Shown one piece after another: positions 15,865 to 23,383 of a DNA stretch of 59,155 nt. A program made the position numbers and the translations under genes. Origin of the DNA: a virus; the IMG/VR virus record IMGVR_UViG_3300020468_000007, positions 1 to 59,155 of that record; one strand, written 5' to 3'. Below the pieces are notes generated by a model. The model did no database searches. It saw only the letters and a program-made list of their open reading frames with translations, and was not told the DNA's origin. Position 1 is the stretch's first letter; each line of letters begins with the position of its first letter.

Positions 15865-17735
15865 TCTACTTCCCCCCAGTTATCCACCAAAGCCATGTCA
15901 ACTTCAAATGGTACGTTAAGTTTCGGGATACAATTTTCCATAATATCAACTATCCTATCTGCCTGCTCTTTAGATTCGATGCTAAAACAAAGCTCATCAT
16001 GTACGGTTAACATAGGAAGCAGGCCCTCCTTATAACAGTCCACCATCGCTTTCTTTGTCTGGTCGGCACTCGAACCTTGGATTAGTTTGTTCAGCGCCTT
16101 GTATGTAAAAGCACGACGTATCATGCCCTTGCCGCCATACTCCTTGGCAGCTTCCTCGAGCTTCATAGCTTTGTTGTAGCCGAAAGACTTAGGCTCCCAC
16201 ATATCAAACCTGCACTTGCGACCAAGCCATGTTCTGATAGCACCGTTGGTAGCTGCTGTCCCGGCTGCTAGATCTGCAATACCTTTCACAAAAGGCACCC
16301 TTTCATGGTACTTTTCAAGCAAGGTCTTGGCTTCTTCTTCCTCGATGTCCATCACACCAGCCAGCTTCTTGCGCCCCATACCGTACATGATACCGAGGTT
16401 TACAGTCTTGGCCTCCTTACGGGTTATCTCAGCAAGGTCTGCTACCATCTGGTGGAAGTCAGCGTTGCCCTCTTTATACATTTCAACTACAGTATCAATT
16501 TGAGGATGACGATTTACCCCGGTCAGTTGAGCGCAGTAATGCGCTAACCATCGAGGCTCTTGAGAAGCATAGTCAAAGCTGCCCCACTTCATGCCTTCTT
16601 CTGGCAGGAACAGGCCACGGATTAAAGACTTAATCTCTGGATCTCTCGCCGGGATCTGTTGTAAGTTCGGGTTGCTGGATGAAAACCTACCTGTTACCGT
16701 GCCGCCCTCATCAGAACGCAGAGGATTAAAATCACAATGAATGCGACCATTACACGAATGTTCAAGGATTGTCTCAACAAAGGTAGTATTTGCCTTGTTA
16801 AATTCACGCAACTTCACAATCTTCTGTGCAATTGGGTGAGGGTGGTTCACAAGAAACTGTTTTGTAAAGGAGGGAGCATCCGTATTTTTTGTCCTTTTGT
16901 ACGAGATCCCAAGAGAGTCGAACGCTCGTGCTATAGATGCAGCTTCCCAAGGGGAGACAGCGACCCCTGTCTCTTCCTTTATTTGTTTAAGTAAAACATC
17001 CTCTCGTTTCTTTAAATCCCCCTTGACCAACTCAGCTTTGTCTATGTCAACCCGAACGCCTTTAGTCTTCATGTCTAACAGGCATGGCAGAAGACTGGAC
17101 TCTAATTCAAAGATGCCACTAACTTCATCCTTGACAATATCAGAACGCAACCTGTCCCACAGACGCAGGGTTACCGCAGCATCTTGCTCCGCATATCTTC
17201 CAACGAAGTTAGCATGCAACTGCCACATACCAGACTTGGCATCAACACCATGCATTTCAGCAGCGGAACGAAGCATCTTTTCGTTCTTCCACTCACCGAG
17301 ATACTCACCAGCTAGTGAGTTTAGATTGTAATACCTTCTGTTCTCATTGAGCACAGGGGCAGCTATCATAGTATCGATAATTTTACCCTGCACCTCTATG
17401 CCAGCCCACCGTAGCCAACCAAGATCATACATAGCGTTATGCATAACCTTCTCAATGTTCGGTGTTTCAAGCTGCTTCTTTAACCAGTTGATAACAATCT
17501 TTTCCGGCATATTTCCACCAGCCTCGTGGCGGATAGGAAAGTAACCAACGAAGTCTCCTGCCGCTACAGCAAAACCAATGACGTAGCCATCGTTCCTACA
17601 CCATCCCGGTCCCAGTGTAGTCAGATTTGGATCTCTGGTTTCCAAGTCAATCGCTATGCGCTCACAGTTTGTAAGGTCAGGCAGTGACGACGGAGGTGCC
17701 CACTCTTCTTCTTCATCAAATAAATCAGTCTTCAT
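15861..17735 (-). CDS. polA: DNA polymerase I family (PolA-like), 3-5 exonuclease plus polymerase
   Basis: 624 aa; replicates the phage genome. Exo I: IAIDLETRDP (Asp30, Glu32); Exo II: HNAMYDLGWL (Asp104); Exo III: YAEQDAAVTL (Tyr181, Asp185). Polymerase motif A: FDYASQEPRW (Asp388); motif B: RKEAKTVNLGIMYG with Arg439, Lys443, Leu447, Tyr451; motif C: TVHDEL (His579-Glu581). No 5-3 exonuclease domain and no DnaJ-like insertion. Leu447 falls at the position of E. coli Phe762. Its end overlaps the downstream nuclease gene and its start overlaps an 84-aa gene by 11 bases. Confidence 0.95.
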   Translation of the reverse strand: MKTDLFDEEEEWAPPSSLPDLTNCERIAIDLETRDPNLTTLGPGWCRNDGYVIGFAVAAGDFVGYFPIRHEAGGNMPEKIVINWLKKQLETPNIEKVMHNAMYDLGWLRWAGIEVQGKIIDTMIAAPVLNENRRYYNLNSLAGEYLGEWKNEKMLRSAAEMHGVDAKSGMWQLHANFVGRYAEQDAAVTLRLWDRLRSDIVKDEVSGIFELESSLLPCLLDMKTKGVRVDIDKAELVKGDLKKREDVLLKQIKEETGVAVSPWEAASIARAFDSLGISYKRTKNTDAPSFTKQFLVNHPHPIAQKIVKLREFNKANTTFVETILEHSCNGRIHCDFNPLRSDEGGTVTGRFSSSNPNLQQIPARDPEIKSLIRGLFLPEEGMKWGSFDYASQEPRWLAHYCAQLTGVNRHPQIDTVVEMYKEGNADFHQMVADLAEITRKEAKTVNLGIMYGMGRKKLAGVMDIEEEEAKTLLEKYHERVPFVKGIADLAAGTAATNGAIRTWLGRKCRFDMWEPKSFGYNKAMKLEEAAKEYGGKGMIRRAFTYKALNKLIQGSSADQTKKAMVDCYKEGLLPMLTVHDELCFSIESKEQADRIVDIMENCIPKLNVPFEVDMALVDNWGEVE

Positions 17736-17979
17736 CTATCCGCTCCAAAGCATCTATGGGGTGTTGTGTCCACACAAATATAGGTGTTCCTTTACCTACA
17801 TAAGCACCGGATACGTTAAACGAAAAGTATTCCACTGCTTCCTCGTGAGTCATGTCATGTTCTTCTACAAGGATCTCAATACATTTCGCAGCATCATATG
17901 CCAAGACGTTATCGTCCCCGCATCTTTCAGCTATACCTATTATAGCATTATCAAAGCCATCAGCTATCATCGCAGTCAT
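17725..17979 (-). CDS. Conserved phage protein of unknown function (84 aa)
   Basis: Begins at 17979 behind a good GGAGGAG with 9-base spacing. The sequence DGFDNAIIGIAERCG, AAKCIEILVEEHDMTHEEA and EYFSFNVSGAYVG is a pattern common in phage replication regions (small acidic protein with a conserved FN.xGAY motif). Overlaps the preceding gene by 20 bases and polA by 11. No activity known. Confidence 0.8.
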   Translation of the reverse strand: MTAMIADGFDNAIIGIAERCGDDNVLAYDAAKCIEILVEEHDMTHEEAVEYFSFNVSGAYVGKGTPIFVWTQHPIDALERIDED

Positions 17980-18238
17980 TTATAATCTCTCCTCCAAGTG
18001 CAGCATAACCTATGATATCTACCCACGAGTCATCCTTAGACATGTCCTCGGCTAATCTAGCCAGTTTCAGTCCAATCATGCAAGCGACCACCTGTTCTGG
18101 TGTTACACACCTACCGAGCACAACACTCCATATGGTTGCTATACGCTCGTGGTTGAACTTAGCTGGTCCATACTCCTTGGCCCTCGGACCGTTGATTAGC
18201 TCTTCGGCTTTATTAAGAAAGTCTTCTCGTGTTTTCAT
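17960..18238 (-). CDS. Small protein resembling the DUF6378 / MazG-like group
   Basis: 92 aa. Contains EELINGPRAKEYGPAKFNHE, IWSVVLG and MIGLKLARLAEDMSKDDSWV, then DIIGYAALGGEII. These blocks are characteristic of a small phage family usually annotated DUF6378, with a helical arrangement reminiscent of MazG-type nucleotide pyrophosphohydrolases. Start ATG overlaps the helicase TGA (ATGA). A role in nucleotide metabolism is a guess based on fold resemblance. Confidence 0.75.
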   Translation of the reverse strand: MKTREDFLNKAEELINGPRAKEYGPAKFNHERIATIWSVVLGRCVTPEQVVACMIGLKLARLAEDMSKDDSWVDIIGYAALGGEIINDCDDS

Positions 18239-19749
18239 AGCGGAAATCCATAGTGTGATTGTGATTCAATAATATGTAGTGACTTACGAGCACGAGTCAG
18301 CCCGACGTAGAACGTCCGAACTTCGGAGTCCTGATCAAGGCTTTCAGCGCATGCTCTGGATGAGTCTAGTAATAGAGCGACGTTATCCGCCTCGCCACCT
18401 TTTGCTTTGTGAATCGTCGATATCTTGATCCTCGGGGTCCCAGTCAAAATAGACTCGCCCATACGACGTACTGATGTAATGTATATTCTCTCCGTCTCGC
18501 TCACCCGCAGCACTTCGTACCACGGTGTCTCCTTCGTTGCTGACAGGGAGCACTGGCTCTGAATATCGGTTAGCCTGTAAGTTTGTTCGGGGTCTAAGTT
18601 TGCGAGGACTTTCTTGCCAGCCTTTGTAATTATGGTTGGCGTTAATAAGGTGGACAGCTTCTTCAACTCTTGTGCAGACAGTTCCTGATCCTTGCATAGT
18701 TTTAACCATACCTCGATACCTGTTAATACATTTGGAGAAATGGACCAACCGGAACCTTCACGCCAGTACAGGAACCCTTGTTCTTTGAGGTCACTTGCGA
18801 TTCTGTTGGCGATGTAATTGGTACGAGCAAGGATTAGCCACTCACCAGTTGTTATGTCCACATCCATGATATCACGATGCCAGACTATACTTCCAGTTTC
18901 TTTAGTGCTTGACCAAGTTTTTTCTTGTCTCGTTTGCAGGCGCTTAACTAAGTTATCTGCTTCTTTATGTATAGATATGGGAAGACGATATGATTTATCT
19001 AATACTATCTTATTATCGCATGCCCCCAAGAAATCTCTTACGTTCACACCCATCCAAGAATAGATGCACTGATCATCATCTCCAGCGTAGTATATGCGCT
19101 TGGCATTGGGCTTCATTACTTCATGCACCATACGCCACTGAAGCGGGACAAGATCCTGTGCTTCGTCCACAATCAAGACATCGAGTAGCGGACACTCGCC
19201 CTGCTCGATAAAGTTCTCGATCATGTCTACAAAGTCTACCTTGCCTGTCTTTCTTTTGTAGTCATTCAAAACTTGGTTTACCAACTTTAGCTGCTGGTAG
19301 TGTAGTCTGCGGTCAGCGGTCTCATTAAATTGATCCTCAACGCTAATCCCCTTGACCCTCGCCATTTGGATGATGGACATGTACGCATCACCACTTTTCC
19401 CGGGAGAGAATAAAAGCCCATCCGCCATAGTCACTGAGGAGTTAGAACTAAACTCAAGACCTAGCAGCTTTCCTAACTCTGAGTAGTCTTTACCACTTAA
19501 CACTTGTTTTGTAGTAAGCCCCAACACCTGAAACGCAAAGCTATGTAGTGTGCGAAACCAGATCATCTGATTTACATCCATGTTCAGCTTTGATGCGGCC
19601 CTCTCTCGAGCTTCTTCTGCCGCCTTACGACTGAACGAAACAAATGCTATAGACTCTGGTCTAGTGCCACTGTCCAGTTCCTGTTGTACGATCTCAATCA
19701 ACCGTGTTGTCTTGCCCGTGCCCGGGGGTCCGAAGATAGTTGTTTCCAT
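18235..19749 (-). CDS. UvrD/Rep-family SF1 DNA helicase
   Basis: 504 aa. Walker A GPPGTGKT (residues 7-14); motif Ia SFSRKAAEEA; motif II VDEAQD (195-199 region); motif III AGDDDQCIYSWMG; motif IV LDKSYRLP; motif V ISTIHKAKGGEAD; motif VI VGLTRARKSL. These are the complete set of UvrD-type 3-5 helicase motifs in a compact form lacking the long 1B/2B insertions of bacterial UvrD (about 720 aa). Between the primase and DUF6378 genes with overlapping start and stop codons at both ends. Probably unwinds DNA in replication or recombination. Confidence 0.92.
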   Translation of the reverse strand: METTIFGPPGTGKTTRLIEIVQQELDSGTRPESIAFVSFSRKAAEEARERAASKLNMDVNQMIWFRTLHSFAFQVLGLTTKQVLSGKDYSELGKLLGLEFSSNSSVTMADGLLFSPGKSGDAYMSIIQMARVKGISVEDQFNETADRRLHYQQLKLVNQVLNDYKRKTGKVDFVDMIENFIEQGECPLLDVLIVDEAQDLVPLQWRMVHEVMKPNAKRIYYAGDDDQCIYSWMGVNVRDFLGACDNKIVLDKSYRLPISIHKEADNLVKRLQTRQEKTWSSTKETGSIVWHRDIMDVDITTGEWLILARTNYIANRIASDLKEQGFLYWREGSGWSISPNVLTGIEVWLKLCKDQELSAQELKKLSTLLTPTIITKAGKKVLANLDPEQTYRLTDIQSQCSLSATKETPWYEVLRVSETERIYITSVRRMGESILTGTPRIKISTIHKAKGGEADNVALLLDSSRACAESLDQDSEVRTFYVGLTRARKSLHIIESQSHYGFPL

Positions 19750-21281
19750 TAGAACGGCACCTCATCACCTTGGACCTCGATCCCCGGAACTTGGACCTCT
19801 CTATTGAACGCAGGAACCCACCACACACGAAGAGGCTTACTATCCCCTTTTGTGGTTTTAAATCGCTTTAAACCATTGGCAGAACCACCAGCATTTAGTT
19901 CTTTCAAACGCTCTTGTATCTGTCCACGACTATATGTCTCGAACTTGTTGTTCCGAAGAAACTTTATCAGTGCCTCTATCTTAAAGTACGTCATGTTGTC
20001 TTCATCAGTGAATGGCTTACCAAGAGTAATCTCTTCCGCTGACTGAGCCTGCACCCTGCCGTCACAAAATCCTTCAAGTAGATCCATGAACTGACCCTTG
20101 TAGGTTAGCTCTTCTGGAACCTCGATCTCGCTCATGTCTTCCATCATCATAGAAACTATCTGTTGCCACGCATCCATCTTCATCAGCGGTGGCATCTTGC
20201 GGATCTGTTCCATGCAGGCTTTTTGAAATCTTTGTGGTGTCTGCAAGTCATCAGTCGTTAGCTCGACACGTTGCCCAGCTACATCACAAAACCACACAGG
20301 CGGCTCTGACTTAACAACACACAACCCCGACACATCCATGTTCGATACATGACTGCCGATACCAAACTTCTTTGTTTTGCAAAGTGTCTTGTTGCAAAAA
20401 CTTTTAAGGGGCTCCTGATCACACGGGAATCCATACTCCTTCTTCTCATGCTGGCTCTGAATTGTTACGATCTCTGAAGCTGGCAGGGAAGGAGTGCAAT
20501 ACTTACTGTTGATTTCTTCGAGTCTAGCCTTCCAGTTATCTGGCTGCTCTTTCTTACAGCCCACGGCTGCTGCAAACATAACTGTGTTGCGTGTGCCTTC
20601 GGGAATCCCCTGTCCGAACATGCAGCCCAGACAGGGGGCCCAATCCTTGAACTCGTCCACATGCTTACCAAATGTCAAACCAACAAAAACATTTGGATCC
20701 ACACTCCTCCGATCTACAAGTTCAAGAAATTCTTTTAATGACGCTGGCTCTCCGTCTTCCTTAATCGCGAAGCGGAGAGTTTGTTCCTCATCAAAGTACG
20801 GCAGGTTAATAAAGTTCCCCACATCGCCACGCTCGACAAGAATCTGTTCTTGCTTTGGGAAAATTTCACAGCCGCCGTAACCAAGTACGGCAGAAATTTC
20901 TGAAGCTTTATCACGGAACTCTCCTGCATTTATGTAGTCTTGGAAGAAAAAGAATATATGTGCACCACCAGACTTTGAACGGCACACCACACAAGGAACC
21001 TTCATTTTCTGAAGCTTCTTATCCAGTGCCACCAGATCCAGTGGATACTGATCGATGTCTAGTGCACCGAACTTACAGTTATTGTCTTCGTTAATCGGAA
21101 TAGAGCCAACACCATTGGTGCCTTTTAAATGCTCCTGAATTAGCTCTTCCGTTAGTGGTTTGCGAACGATGAATGACTTAGCTTTCTGTTTGCCAGCCCT
21201 TCTCTCATTCGATATTTGTGTCTGTCCATGTGCTCCGCTGAATCCTTCAAACGCAGCCATGAACCTTTTAAAATAGGTCAT
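19749..21281 (-). CDS. Archaeo-eukaryotic-type primase (AEP / primase-polymerase)
   Basis: 510 aa. Motif I FGALDIDQYP (Asp75, Asp77) is followed by motif II RSKSGGAHIFFFF (His108) and motif III region CEIFPKQ (Glu139) with GNFINLPYF, the AEP order typical of TOTE-type and phage prim-pol proteins. The C-terminal part has conserved Cys residues (SFCNKTLCKTKKFG) that could bind zinc, then helical regions. The protein ends QGDEVPF, resembling the tip of bacterial SSB. Expected to synthesise primers. Ribosome site is GGGGCAAACC just before the ATG. Confidence 0.88.
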   Translation of the reverse strand: MTYFKRFMAAFEGFSGAHGQTQISNERRAGKQKAKSFIVRKPLTEELIQEHLKGTNGVGSIPINEDNNCKFGALDIDQYPLDLVALDKKLQKMKVPCVVCRSKSGGAHIFFFFQDYINAGEFRDKASEISAVLGYGGCEIFPKQEQILVERGDVGNFINLPYFDEEQTLRFAIKEDGEPASLKEFLELVDRRSVDPNVFVGLTFGKHVDEFKDWAPCLGCMFGQGIPEGTRNTVMFAAAVGCKKEQPDNWKARLEEINSKYCTPSLPASEIVTIQSQHEKKEYGFPCDQEPLKSFCNKTLCKTKKFGIGSHVSNMDVSGLCVVKSEPPVWFCDVAGQRVELTTDDLQTPQRFQKACMEQIRKMPPLMKMDAWQQIVSMMMEDMSEIEVPEELTYKGQFMDLLEGFCDGRVQAQSAEEITLGKPFTDEDNMTYFKIEALIKFLRNNKFETYSRGQIQERLKELNAGGSANGLKRFKTTKGDSKPLRVWWVPAFNREVQVPGIEVQGDEVPF

Positions 21282-21299
21282 GGTTTGCCCCTAGTTGGT

Positions 21300-21331
21300 T
21301 TGGGGTGGCGTAAGGGAGAACACCACCCCAA
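21300..21331 (-). promoter_or_regulatory. Stem-loop between the SSB-like gene and the primase gene
   Basis: TTGGGGTGG (21300-21308) pairs perfectly with CCACCCCAA (21323-21331), 9 bp with a 14-base loop. It occupies the only sizeable gap (21282-21336) in this part of the minus operon, and it is not followed by a T-run. It may adjust the ratio of SSB-like protein to primase by attenuation or mRNA processing. The structure is visible; its role is inferred. Confidence 0.45.
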
Positions 21332-21336
21332 GAGGT

Positions 21337-22125
21337 TTAAAACGGTACGTCTGCTCCTTCTGTTTCACTCCGTTTATCTTCGCCAGTGCCCGTCTTAATC
21401 TCACCAGCCTTGAATGAGTTGTATAGATCACGGGCTTCCATGATTGCAGCTTGCGGTACATCACTCATCTCAAGTTGAGCAACAGAGTAGTTGAACCACG
21501 AACCTTTGTCGTTGGACTCCTGAATCGAGGTTAACTTCCAAGGCACTGACCACATGGGTGGATTGAACAAGCCCTTCTCTGGGTGCATGATCTTCAGCCC
21601 CGCACGACGAGTGTTCCACTGCTTTGCAACTTTCATCTGTGTCTTCTTCATGTCACAGATCATTTGCGTGGTAACGCCACTGGAGTCAACTCCCAAGACC
21701 AAGAACTGAGCGGATCGAACAAGCTCGTTACCTGAAGGTAACATCTCAGCCGAACCATTCCTTTCAGTCTTGCGGATGTCTGGATCATCGGGCATTAACT
21801 CACCCATGAACCCACCACCAGCTTCTCGAAGCTGGAACTCCAGAAACTTTGTAGTGTACGCACACATCAGCACTGTAAGGCCAGTGTCAGCTTCCCAATA
21901 CTGACCAGTTACTGTGTTGAAAATATCTCCTGCCGACGCACCCTTTATAAACTTGGGGTCTGTCTTCAGAAGTTGTGGTGACAGGGGCTGCAAAATTCGT
22001 AAGAACGGAATCTGCATATCGTCTGCACCAATTGTTTCCATGCCCTGACCTGCGCTTGCGAACAGATCGTCCATGATATTTGCCACTGCTGTGGTCTTTG
22101 CTTCTGCTACTGCTGTATCAGCCAT
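21337..22125 (-). CDS. Candidate phage single-stranded DNA-binding protein
   Basis: 262 aa. Core MQIPFLRILQPLSPQLLK and KGASAGDIFNTVTGQYW match a phage family often found beside replication genes. The C-terminus is acidic and ends EGADVPF, like the D-D-I-P-F tail of bacterial SSB and the acidic tail of T7 gp2.5. Start at 22125 has CGAGGAGTTAGAG upstream. The SSB assignment rests on the tail, the operon position upstream of the primase and the family; no OB-fold could be verified by eye. Confidence 0.6.
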   Translation of the reverse strand: MADTAVAEAKTTAVANIMDDLFASAGQGMETIGADDMQIPFLRILQPLSPQLLKTDPKFIKGASAGDIFNTVTGQYWEADTGLTVLMCAYTTKFLEFQLREAGGGFMGELMPDDPDIRKTERNGSAEMLPSGNELVRSAQFLVLGVDSSGVTTQMICDMKKTQMKVAKQWNTRRAGLKIMHPEKGLFNPPMWSVPWKLTSIQESNDKGSWFNYSVAQLEMSDVPQAAIMEARDLYNSFKAGEIKTGTGEDKRSETEGADVPF

Positions 22126-22127
22126 CT

Positions 22128-22691
22128 CTAACTCCTCGATATCTTGGCTTCGGTTCCGACAAAAACACCGAACGTGTCAAAGTCGATCTCTTTTCCTGAT
22201 TCAATACGCCCCTTCACCCAAGCCTTCAAAGTTTGTGGGTGTACATGCGTCTTCTGGGCTGGATCCAAACCCTGCTCCTCGAGATCCGCGACTACGGATC
22301 CGGCAACATTGTCCTGTCCAGCTTTGAATGAAACAGTTACATCATGTTTAATTAAGTCTCCCTCACCAATGGAACGTAGCCACTGGAAAGCTTCGTCTCG
22401 TTTGTCTTCCGCTATTCGAGCATGAACAAACTGACGTAAGGCAACCTTATTACCATCCACGGTAATACTGTCCATGCCCATCTCTTGCATAAGAGCGGGA
22501 ATGTCCTCTTCGTTTACTTTTCTTTTTTTGAATTTAAGATCCTTCAGATACTGCTCTGCTGTTGCAATGTCTTCATCGATCTTCATAGACTCACGGATGA
22601 GAGTAGACAGCGCACTGCCCTTCTCTCCGCTTACCTTGTCGAACTTATTGGCATCGACTTCCTCATCTATCAGCGAGAATATATCGCTCAT
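22128..22691 (-). CDS. Conserved phage replication-region protein (187 aa)
   Basis: N-terminal half is helical and charged (ESMKIDEDIATAEQYLKDLK, possible coiled coil), followed by DSITVDGNKVALRQFVHARI and RDEAFQWLRSIGEGDLIK. The C-terminal half contains HVHPQTLKAWVKGRIESGK and KEIDFDTFGVFVG. This composite recurs in phage replication operons without known activity, usually next to SSB-like or RecT-like genes. Start preceded by GAAGGAGTAGAAAG. Possibly a replication accessory or SSB partner. Confidence 0.7.
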   Translation of the reverse strand: MSDIFSLIDEEVDANKFDKVSGEKGSALSTLIRESMKIDEDIATAEQYLKDLKFKKRKVNEEDIPALMQEMGMDSITVDGNKVALRQFVHARIAEDKRDEAFQWLRSIGEGDLIKHDVTVSFKAGQDNVAGSVVADLEEQGLDPAQKTHVHPQTLKAWVKGRIESGKEIDFDTFGVFVGTEAKISRS

Positions 22692-22732
22692 CTTTCTACT
22701 CCTTCGTTAAAGTTTTACCCCTTCGGGTTGGA

Positions 22733-22759
22733 TGAAGGTGATACGATGTACCACCTTCA
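22733..22759 (-). promoter_or_regulatory. Inverted repeat upstream of the replication genes (candidate operator or attenuator)
   Basis: TGAAGGTG (22733-22740) and CACCTTCA (22752-22759), 8-bp arms with an 11-base loop, lie immediately after the RHH gene and 42 bases before the start of the 187-aa gene. It could be an RNA hairpin or a binding site for the ribbon-helix-helix protein encoded just upstream. No T-run follows. Confidence 0.4.
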
Positions 22760-22763
22760 GTTG

Positions 22764-22916
22764 TCAAGCAGCTTCTTTTCTAGCTACCTTGACCAGATGT
22801 GCAAGCTGTCCGCTAACACTTCTATCTTCTTGTTCTGCCATCTGTTTCAAAGCTTCATAAACAGTCTTATCAATAGCCACTGTTTTCCAAACTTTATTAG
22901 ATTTACTTTTAGCCAT
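22764..22916 (-). CDS. Ribbon-helix-helix (CopG/Arc-like) small regulator (50 aa)
   Basis: A very short gene with a strong Shine-Dalgarno (AAGGAGTAAGCT) before ATG at 22916. The protein has a basic N-terminus (MAKSKSNKVWKTVAID), a likely beta strand, then two helices (KTVYEALKQMAEQEDRS, VSGQLAHLVKVARKEA), the layout of RHH DNA-binding proteins. It sits between the nuclease and the SSB-like block and is the only obvious small DNA-binding regulator in this operon. May autoregulate through the nearby inverted repeat. Confidence 0.75.
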   Translation of the reverse strand: MAKSKSNKVWKTVAIDKTVYEALKQMAEQEDRSVSGQLAHLVKVARKEAA

Positions 22917-22935
22917 AGCTTACTCCTTCTTAACT

Positions 22936-22964
22936 CTTATCATATAGAACGTATAAATCGTCAA
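22936..22964 (-). promoter_or_regulatory. Possible sigma70-like promoter for the RHH gene and replication block
   Basis: On the minus strand, TTGACG (22964-22959) and GATAAG (22941-22936) are separated by 17 bases, 20 bases ahead of the RHH ATG. The -35 matches five of six consensus bases, the -10 only four. The -35 overlaps the stop of the upstream nuclease gene, so this would be an internal operon promoter. Confidence 0.35.
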
Positions 22965-23383
22965 CTATTTTTTATAACTTCATCTAGTTTCGCAGGTATT
23001 TCCCCATTAAACCTGCGGTTCCCAGCGTTTCGCTCAGAAAATTGAGGCGGGGTAGCCCTCGAGAATTGATGTGGGTACTTGTGCACCTCACCTGTTTCGA
23101 GATCTACATAAACCAGTTGCACCCCTATCTGTCTCTGAAGATCAGTCAGTGTTCGAGATATAATCGACTCGTCCTTTCTTCTCGACACAGTCTTGACATC
23201 GAAGTAATGCCACTCGCCTGACTTATCTAGTACGACCAGATCAACAGGGCCTTGCTCCATTACCTGATAGTAAACGTGACAGCCCTTCGATATGAAATAA
23301 CTAGCAGCAATCAACTCTGATCTTTTGCCAATAGCTATGTTTGTATCAGGGCCATCACCCACTTTCTTCCTGCGGTTAGCCAT
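22961..23383 (-). CDS. PD-(D/E)XK endonuclease, Holliday-junction-resolvase-like
   Basis: 140 aa. Start chosen at 23383 because this ATG overlaps the TGA of the SNF2 gene (TGATG); an upstream in-frame start at 23416 would overlap by 34 bases. NIAIGKRSELIAASYFISKG is the family N-terminal helix, then GPVDLVVLD and HYFDVKT supply the Asp and D-x-K catalytic motif. This is a group I-type nuclease fold. In the replication operon it probably trims recombination or branched intermediates. Confidence 0.8.
   Translation of the reverse strand: MANRRKKVGDGPDTNIAIGKRSELIAASYFISKGCHVYYQVMEQGPVDLVVLDKSGEWHYFDVKTVSRRKDESIISRTLTDLQRQIGVQLVYVDLETGEVHKYPHQFSRATPPQFSERNAGNRRFNGEIPAKLDEVIKNS

Noticed and set aside
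22485-23045. 186-codon plus-strand frame across the RHH gene region
   Set aside because: Runs against several well-supported minus-strand genes with good ribosome sites; sequence is Phe/Ser-rich without a family.
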